Positions 58,975 to 64,000 of a stretch of DNA of 64,000 nt are shown here, one piece after another. The notes beneath the pieces were generated by a model that saw only the letters and a list, made by a program, of their open reading frames with translations, did no database searches and was not told where the DNA came from. The position numbers and the translations under genes are program-made. Position 1 is the stretch's first letter. Each line of letters opens with the position of its first letter. Origin of the DNA: Deinococcus humi (GTDB lineage: Bacteria > Deinococcota > Deinococci > Deinococcales > Deinococcaceae); contig NZ_JACHFL010000004.1 in NCBI RefSeq assembly GCF_014201875.1, positions 350,222 to 414,221 on the forward strand, read 5' to 3'.

Positions 58975-60361
58975 GGGCGGTCTCCAGTGACTCGGAACTG
59001 AACATTCCGGAGAGCTGCCGGTGAATGGCGGCAGCAGCGTATTTGCCGTCCTGAACGGCCATCACAGTGCTGGCGCTGCCACGCAGCCGCACGCAATCGC
59101 CGCCCGCGTACACGCGCGGCAGATTGGTCTGCATGGTCTCGTTCACGACGATGTAGCCGCCCGCAACATCCAGCCCCAGCGCAATTGCCAGCGAGGGTTT
59201 TTCCTGCCCGATGGCTTTGATCACGGCGTCGCAGGGAACAGTGAATTCGCTGCCCGGCAGTGGGCGCGGTGTGGGCCGTCCGCCGGGGTCTGGCACGCCC
59301 AGCACCATCTTCACGCACTCCACGCCCGTCACCCGCCCGCCTTCAGACAGCACCCGTACCGGCTGGGTCAGAAAGCGGTACCCGATGCCTTCCGAGAGCG
59401 CGAACTCGTACTCGTGGCGGTAGGCGGTCATCTCCGCTTCGGTGCGTCGGTACAGCATGGTGACGTCTGCGCCGCGCCGCCGGGCGATGGTGGCGGCGTC
59501 AATGGCCGTGTTGCCCGCCCCGATCACCACGACCTGTTGGGCCTGGGGCAGCAGTTCGGGGTGCAACTTGCTGTGCTCGATGTAGGTCAGCCCGTCCAGC
59601 AGGTGTTCCTCGCCGGGAATGCCCATCGCTGGCACCGCCCCCAGGCCCAGGCCCAGGAAGACGGCGTCGTGGTCGGCGAGCAGCGCGTTCAGCCCAGCCT
59701 GGTCCGTCAGTTCGTACCCTGTCTGAACGTCCACTCCCAGTGCCCGCACCGCTTCGACCTCCCGCAGCGACACCTCCACCGGCTCGCGCAGGACGATGAT
59801 GCCGTAGGTGCTCAGGCCGCCGCCCAGCTCGCGCTTTTCCAGCAGAGTAACGCTGTGTCCCAATTTGGCAAGTTCGGCGCTGACGCTGATCCCGGCGGGT
59901 CCGGAGCCGACGACAGCCACCCTGCGGCCCGTGGGGGCAGCGGGCTGAAACAGCTGCAAGCCGCGCTCCTGAGCGTGATCCACCGCGTGCCGTTGCAGTC
60001 GCCCAATCGCAATCGGTTTCTCCTGAGCGTTCAGGACGCAGGCCCCCTCGCACAGTTCTTCGACGGGACAGACGCGGGCGCAGGTGCCGCCCAGGAAGTT
60101 GGCCTCCAGAATGGTCCGGGCGCTGCCGCGCAGGTTGTCGGTGGCAATCTTGCGGATGAAGGTGGGAATGTCAATGTGCGTGGGGCAGGCCTGGATGCAC
60201 GGCGCGTCGTAGCAGTACAGGCAGCGGTTCGCCTCCACCGTGGCCTCGTGGGCGCTCAGTGGCGGGTAGGTGGGGGCGAAACGGGGATCAGACGGAAATG
60301 GCGTGCTGGGCAAAAGGTTCCGTGCGGATAGGGCGTCGTCTACCAGGGAATGGTCTGTCAA
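58967..60361 (-). CDS. preT: NAD-dependent dihydropyrimidine dehydrogenase subunit PreT
   Basis: 464 residues from a TTG at 60361, chosen because GGAGG lies six bases upstream on its strand; the open frame to 60460 has no such support. N-terminal iron-sulfur cysteines are in CLYCYDAPCIQACPTHIDI and GTCARVCPVEELCEGAC. Two Rossmann folds follow: VGSGPAGISVSAELAKLG for FAD and IGAGNTAIDAATIARRRG for NAD(P)H. It takes electrons from NADH and feeds PreA. It is the first gene of the pyrimidine operon; the candidate promoter lies about 125 bases upstream. Confidence 0.93.
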   Translation of the reverse strand: MTDHSLVDDALSARNLLPSTPFPSDPRFAPTYPPLSAHEATVEANRCLYCYDAPCIQACPTHIDIPTFIRKIATDNLRGSARTILEANFLGGTCARVCPVEELCEGACVLNAQEKPIAIGRLQRHAVDHAQERGLQLFQPAAPTGRRVAVVGSGPAGISVSAELAKLGHSVTLLEKRELGGGLSTYGIIVLREPVEVSLREVEAVRALGVDVQTGYELTDQAGLNALLADHDAVFLGLGLGAVPAMGIPGEEHLLDGLTYIEHSKLHPELLPQAQQVVVIGAGNTAIDAATIARRRGADVTMLYRRTEAEMTAYRHEYEFALSEGIGYRFLTQPVRVLSEGGRVTGVECVKMVLGVPDPGGRPTPRPLPGSEFTVPCDAVIKAIGQEKPSLAIALGLDVAGGYIVVNETMQTNLPRVYAGGDCVRLRGSASTVMAVQDGKYAAAAIHRQLSGMFSSESLETAHG

Positions 60362-60485
60362 GGCGTCCTCCGGTCCTGCGTACAGCCTGAGGTGAAGACA
60401 TGGAAACGTGCCACCGCCCTGTAAGCCGGAAAGCCCCGGGGCAGCGGTCCAGACCCTCACCGGAGACGATTAACCGCGTGGAGGT

Positions 60486-60515
60486 ATGGTAGGGCGAAAA
60501 TAAAGGAAAAGTCAA
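60486..60515 (-). promoter_or_regulatory. candidate promoter for the preT operon
   Basis: On the minus strand TTGACT (60515-60510) is 18 bases from TACCAT (60491-60486). The -35 matches five of six consensus bases and the -10 four of six. It points into preT, leaving an untranslated leader of roughly 115-120 bases. A second TATAAC-type hexamer lies further upstream with poor spacing. Confidence 0.4.
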
Positions 60516-60523
60516 TGCTGACC

Positions 60524-60534
60524 GAACAAAGTTC
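60524..60534. promoter_or_regulatory. palindrome GAAC-AAA-GTTC, possible operator
   Basis: An 11-base palindrome lies just upstream of the candidate -35 element of the preT promoter. No adjacent regulator gene exists. Short palindromes occur by chance, so this is only a candidate. Confidence 0.3.
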
Positions 60535-60680
60535 ATCAGTTATAGTGATAGGAATTTGGATTCAACTGTGAAGTTTCTGTACCTTGTGTCGCCTCCCTTT
60601 AATTTGTACGGTCCTTGTCTGGCGGCATTCGGCGGCTGAGGGCTTGAACGACAGGCAAAAAGGAGGACATACCTTGGGTC

Positions 60681-62066
60681 TCAAGTGCTCTGTGCCCCGT
60701 CCTGAGCCCTCGCCCATGCCTCATAGCCGCCCGCCAGCTCGCTGACGTTGAAGCCCTCGGTGCGCAGCAGGCTCGCGGCGGCGGCGCTGCGGGCCCCACT
60801 CTGGCAGTGCACCACGATTTCCTGGTCGCGCGGCAGTTCATCCAGTCTCCAGGGCAGTCGGCCCGCGTGAAGCTGCATGCTGCCGGGAATCGCGCCCTCC
60901 TGATGCTCGGTCTTGTTGCGGACATCCAGGATCAGGGCGCCCTGGTGCTGCGGGAGTTCGGAAGCCGGGAACGGCTGGGCGCCTTTGGTGTTCAGGCCAT
61001 CGGCGCTCTCGACGAAGCCCACCACGCGGTCTACGCCCACCATCCACAGGCGGCGGCGGATGGCCTCAGCCCGTCCAGCCGACGCAAGCAGGACATAGTC
61101 CCGCTCCGGCACCAGCAGCCAGCCTGCCCAGGTTTCAAGTGTGTTCCCATCAGGCACATTGACGCTGTGTTCCGGGGCGGCAGCTTGGTGCTTTGCCCTC
61201 GCGCGCGTGTCGATCAGGCGTGCGCCCTGGTTCAGTCGGGCCAAGACGTCGGCAGGCTCCAGCTTTTGCAAAGGCTGCACCTCACCTAGCAACTCAGGTC
61301 CGGCCCTGTTCTGGGTTTTCATGCGCCCGTAATAGAGGGGGGCGTCGGGCTGTCCGCTCAGCAACTCGGCAATAAAGCCCTGCTCGTCGTCCCTCTGGAC
61401 GAAGCTTGCCCACCACGCCAGCGCCCGCTCGTAGCCGACGGTGGTGCTGGGAACCGCGCCCAGCGCCTTGCCGCACGCGCTGCCCGAACCATGTGCGGGC
61501 CACACCTGCACGAAGTCCGGTAGCGTCAGAAACTGGTGTTTCAGGCTGGCGAACATCTGCTGCGCGCCCTCGAAGCGGGTGTCCACACCGCCCGCCGCCT
61601 CGTCCAGCAGGTCGGGGCGGCCAAGTTCACCGACAAAGACGAAATCTCCGGTGAAAAACATGCTGGGCTGATCCCCACGAGGGGTATCCGTAACCAAAAA
61701 GGAAACGCTTTCAGGGGTGTGGCCGGGCGTGTGCCGTACCTCGACTTTCAGCTTGCCCACCGTCAAGATGCTGCGGTTATGGATCTTGACGTCCCCAAAT
61801 CCGTACTTCCACTCGGCGTTTCCCTCGTCCGAGAGGTACAGCGTCGCGCCAGTTGCCCTGGCCAGTTCGCGGCTGCCGCTGAGGTAGTCGGCATGGATAT
61901 GGGTTTCGGTGACATGGCTGATCCGCAGGTTGTGCGCGGCAGCTTCTTCCAGATAGCGGGCGATGTCCCGCACAGGATCGATCACCAGGCATTCGCCGGT
62001 TTTCTGGCACCCCAGCATGTAGGAAGCCTGCGCCAGATCGGTGTCATAGAGACGGCTGAAATACAT
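60681..62066 (-). CDS. persulfide dioxygenase-rhodanese fusion (CstB-like)
   Basis: 461 residues, with AGGAGGT before the start on its strand. An N-terminal metallo-beta-lactamase domain (about 1-240) has iron ligands in [10 protein letters not shown] (H56, H58, D60) and HTPGHTPES. Next is a rhodanese-like domain without catalytic cysteine (about 260-350), then an active rhodanese with C421 in VVHCQSGAR. This three-part order matches CstB, which oxidises persulfide and transfers sulfur to make thiosulfate during sulfide detoxification. A CsoR/CstR-like operator precedes it. The gene is on the same strand as preT but 320 bases upstream. Confidence 0.87.
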   Translation of the reverse strand: MYFSRLYDTDLAQASYMLGCQKTGECLVIDPVRDIARYLEEAAAHNLRISHVTETHIHADYLSGSRELARATGATLYLSDEGNAEWKYGFGDVKIHNRSILTVGKLKVEVRHTPGHTPESVSFLVTDTPRGDQPSMFFTGDFVFVGELGRPDLLDEAAGGVDTRFEGAQQMFASLKHQFLTLPDFVQVWPAHGSGSACGKALGAVPSTTVGYERALAWWASFVQRDDEQGFIAELLSGQPDAPLYYGRMKTQNRAGPELLGEVQPLQKLEPADVLARLNQGARLIDTRARAKHQAAAPEHSVNVPDGNTLETWAGWLLVPERDYVLLASAGRAEAIRRRLWMVGVDRVVGFVESADGLNTKGAQPFPASELPQHQGALILDVRNKTEHQEGAIPGSMQLHAGRLPWRLDELPRDQEIVVHCQSGARSAAAASLLRTEGFNVSELAGGYEAWARAQDGAQST

Positions 62067-62114
62067 TCAGAACCTCCTGTGCGGGGTGCGAAAGGGGCTA
62101 TAACGCCTAGACCT

Positions 62115-62133
62115 TAAACCCACCAGGGGTTTA
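62115..62133. promoter_or_regulatory. CsoR/CstR-like operator candidate upstream of CstB-like gene
   Basis: TAAACCC, five bases (ACCAG), then GGGTTTA form a 7+7 inverted repeat 49 bases upstream of the start. Operators of CsoR-family repressors, including the persulfide sensor CstR, are C/G-tract inverted repeats flanked by A/T. No CstR gene is in the window, so the link is inferred from layout and target. Confidence 0.5.
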
Positions 62134-62406
62134 TCACCAACAAAATGACCGATGTGGTCAGCCTGTGCCTTCCCGGATCTCGCTGTGGCTGTCGTGATGG
62201 AAATGCTGTCCTTCATTGCCCGGCGCTCCCGTGGGGTTGGTGTCGATTCTGTGGGTCTTCTTTTCCCTCATGGAGCCGGAAAAAGTGCCGATTCACCTAC
62301 AGTGATCGAATTTCTCTTTCTGGCCTCCACTCAGGCGTATAGTTCACATTCTCAAGTAACCCTCACCGTGTCCAGCCTTTTCCCGGACACAGCATCAAGG
62401 AGACCC

Positions 62407-63660
62407 ATGAAAAAACTGCTCACGCTGGCCCTGACTGCTTCTGCCGCCGCCTTCGCTACCGCCTCCGCCGCCCCAGTCACGCTGACGTACTGGCAGTATG
62501 ACTATGCCAGCAAGGTCAGCACCATGAACGAGCTGATCAAGAAATTCGAGGCCGCCAACCCCGACATCAAGATCAAGCAGGAAACCTTCCCCTACGATGC
62601 CTACAGCCAGAAGGTGGCCTCCAGTGTCCCGGCGGGACAGGGTCCCGATGTGGTGAACCTGTACTACGGCTGGCTGCCGCAGTATGTGGACGCCGGTTAC
62701 CTGCAACCTCTCCCCACCAAGGACTTTCCGGTCAGCAAGATCGAGAGTGAGTTCGTGCCGATGGTCAAGACCAGCAAGATCGGCGGGAAGTATTACACCC
62801 TGCCGATCTCGGTGCGGACCCTGGCCGTCTTCTACAACAAGGATCTGTTCAGGGCCGCGCGCATCACGCCGCCACGCACCTGGGAGGACTTCATCGCCGC
62901 CGGGGAAAAGATCGCCAAGGGCGCGCCACCGCGCTTTACCACGCTGGGCTTCGGGATCCAGCCCGACGGCCAGGACTACCATGTGCTGCGTGAAGTGCTG
63001 GTGCGGCAGTTCGGCGGTCAGCCGTACAGCAAAGATGGCAAGACCGTCGCCTACGACTCCGAGGCCGGACGCAAGGCCATGGCTTTCTACACCGACCTGG
63101 AAACCAAGTACAAGCTGGGGGTGCCGAATTTCTTCCCTGGCAACAACAGCTACCGCGACGCCTTTATCGCGGGCAAGGTCGGCATGATCATCGACGGCTC
63201 CTTCGCGGTGGGAACCATCAAGAGCGGCGCCAAATTCGATTGGGGCGTCATTCCGCTGCCCGTCTTCAAGGCCAACCCGGAAGTTCGCAGCAACTTCGGT
63301 TCGTACTGGGTCAACGGCATCACCAAGAACGCCAAGGGCGAGAAGCTCGACGCTGCCGTCAAATTCCTGAAGTTCCTCACCAGCGAGCAGACCCAGCGTA
63401 CCTGGCTCGACACGGTGGGTGAGATTCCGGCCAGCCGCAAGCTCTCGGGCGATCCGGCGCTGCGCAAGGACCCGGTGTTCGGGGCTTTCGTGGGTTCCCT
63501 GCCGTTCGCGCACTCCACTCTGTTCGTGGACGAGGCGGGGCAGCGCAAGGCCTGGGTGGACGCGATCAACACGGTGCTGCTCAAGGGGGCCAAGCCGGCC
63601 GACGCGGTCAAGCAGGCCGCCACTGACGAGCAGAAGATCCTGAACAGCTACTACAAGTAA
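62407..63660 (+). CDS. sugar ABC transporter substrate-binding protein (family 1)
   Basis: 417 residues from the ATG at 62407, with AAGGAG ahead; the frame from 62152 is only an upstream extension. Signal peptide about 1-22 (ending ASAAP). The mature part shows VTLTYWQYDYASKV, FEAANPDIKIKQE, GQGPDVVNLYYGWLPQYVDAGYL and NGITKNAKG. These are typical of carbohydrate-binding proteins for oligosaccharides or glycerol-phosphate-type ligands; the actual sugar is unknown. A TATAGT hexamer lies about 65 bases upstream. A permease gene begins about 245 bases downstream. Confidence 0.9.
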   Translation: MKKLLTLALTASAAAFATASAAPVTLTYWQYDYASKVSTMNELIKKFEAANPDIKIKQETFPYDAYSQKVASSVPAGQGPDVVNLYYGWLPQYVDAGYLQPLPTKDFPVSKIESEFVPMVKTSKIGGKYYTLPISVRTLAVFYNKDLFRAARITPPRTWEDFIAAGEKIAKGAPPRFTTLGFGIQPDGQDYHVLREVLVRQFGGQPYSKDGKTVAYDSEAGRKAMAFYTDLETKYKLGVPNFFPGNNSYRDAFIAGKVGMIIDGSFAVGTIKSGAKFDWGVIPLPVFKANPEVRSNFGSYWVNGITKNAKGEKLDAAVKFLKFLTSEQTQRTWLDTVGEIPASRKLSGDPALRKDPVFGAFVGSLPFAHSTLFVDEAGQRKAWVDAINTVLLKGAKPADAVKQAATDEQKILNSYYK

Positions 63661-63678
63661 GCCCACCTGCCCGCGTGT

Positions 63679-63715
63679 CCGCCCCATTGCCCGAACAACC
63701 AGGGCAGTGGGGCGG
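63679..63715 (+). terminator. intercistronic hairpin after sugar-binding protein gene
   Basis: A 14-base-pair stem with one G-U pair (CCGCCCCATTGCCC / GGGCAGTGGGGCGG) encloses nine bases. It lacks a T run. Such hairpins between binding-protein and permease genes often protect the upstream mRNA and lower permease expression, so this may be a stabiliser or a partial terminator. Confidence 0.6.
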
Positions 63716-63905
63716 ATGCGCGACATCTGTTATCGGCGAAGCAAAGGCAGTAGGCAGGCGGTGGTCTGTTGAGGCTGCCGCGCTGCTGATGCGAGTCGCT
63801 GTTCGGCCTGTAGTGGAGAGTGGGGAACCGCATCTGCCCCCTGTCAAATTCGTCCAGAAAATCAGAGGTTTCGATGCTTAGAGCCAACAATCCAGGAGCC
63901 ACGGT

Positions 63906-64000
63906 ATGACGACGAGAGTGTCGCCCCCCGAGCGTGGGGGTGGATCGATGCGGCGGCACCAGACGCGCACGGCGTACACCTTCCTGCTGATCCCGCTGGT
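63906..64000 (+). CDS. sugar ABC transporter permease, N-terminal part (runs off the window)
   Basis: AGGAG lies nine bases before the ATG at 63906. The 31 complete codons begin MTTRVSPPERGGGSMRRHQT and continue with RTAYTFLLIPL, the usual cytoplasmic start and first membrane helix of MalF/UgpA-type permeases. The window ends inside that helix. It follows the sugar-binding protein in the same direction, as expected for a carbohydrate importer operon. Confidence 0.75.
   Translation, partial: MTTRVSPPERGGGSMRRHQTRTAYTFLLIPL

Overview
The window is GC-rich bacterial chromosome, most likely from a Deinococcus or close relative. The clearest marker is the HU-type histone-like protein at 49359-49721. 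It carries the lysine/alanine-rich N-terminal tail known from Deinococcus HU. No rRNA, tRNA, CRISPR array or intact insertion sequence was recognised.

Bases 1 to about 17.8 kb are the late half of a siphovirus-type prophage, all on the plus strand. The order is: a head-proximal gene, connector and adaptor genes, an HK97-gp10-like protein, a tail terminator, a tail tube protein and a tail assembly chaperone. The chaperone is followed by an overlapping second frame with a CCCAAAA slippery site. Next come a 1530-residue tape measure protein with 76-residue tandem repeats, two distal tail genes, a fibre with an SGNH hydrolase, an Ig-like/beta-helix tailspike, and a lysis cassette. The cassette has two holin-like membrane proteins, an M23 endolysin, a secreted protein and a lipoprotein. 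Most genes are coupled by 4-base GTGA or ATGA overlaps. Integrase, repressor, terminase and portal genes are not in the window. Just beyond the last gene (18.24-18.38 kb) is an AT-rich array of five copies of an 18-base motif that looks like transposon-end or integrase-binding DNA.

From 18.9 to 39.1 kb the genes are mixed. A PAS histidine kinase is followed by a complete cyanophycin operon: synthetase, isoaspartyl dipeptidase and cyanophycinase. Then come an amino-acid ABC importer (binding protein and permease, no ATPase) with a structured leader, an FRG-domain protein, a stress-type short-chain dehydrogenase, and a small DUF2171-like protein. A signalling cluster holds a CheB-type methylesterase, a CheB-CheR-PAS fusion, a PAS kinase whose phospho-acceptor histidine is glutamate, and a CheB remnant. 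A HAD phosphatase and a flavin dehydrogenase close the section.

From 39.6 to 60.5 kb lies a nucleobase catabolism island. The plus-strand side handles purines: xdhA, xdhB, xdhC, guanine deaminase and an AzgA-type permease. The minus-strand side holds the reductive pyrimidine pathway. PreT and PreA reduce uracil or thymine, dihydropyrimidinase opens the ring, and an M20 carbamoyl-amino-acid hydrolase releases ammonia, CO2 and beta-alanine. With them are a four-gene ABC importer and a MetX-like alpha/beta hydrolase. An acyl-CoA synthetase and HU sit between the two halves. No regulator gene is visible in the island.

The last part (60.7-64 kb) holds a CstB-like persulfide dioxygenase-rhodanese with a CsoR/CstR-like operator, and the start of a sugar ABC transporter operon (binding protein, hairpin, permease running off the end).
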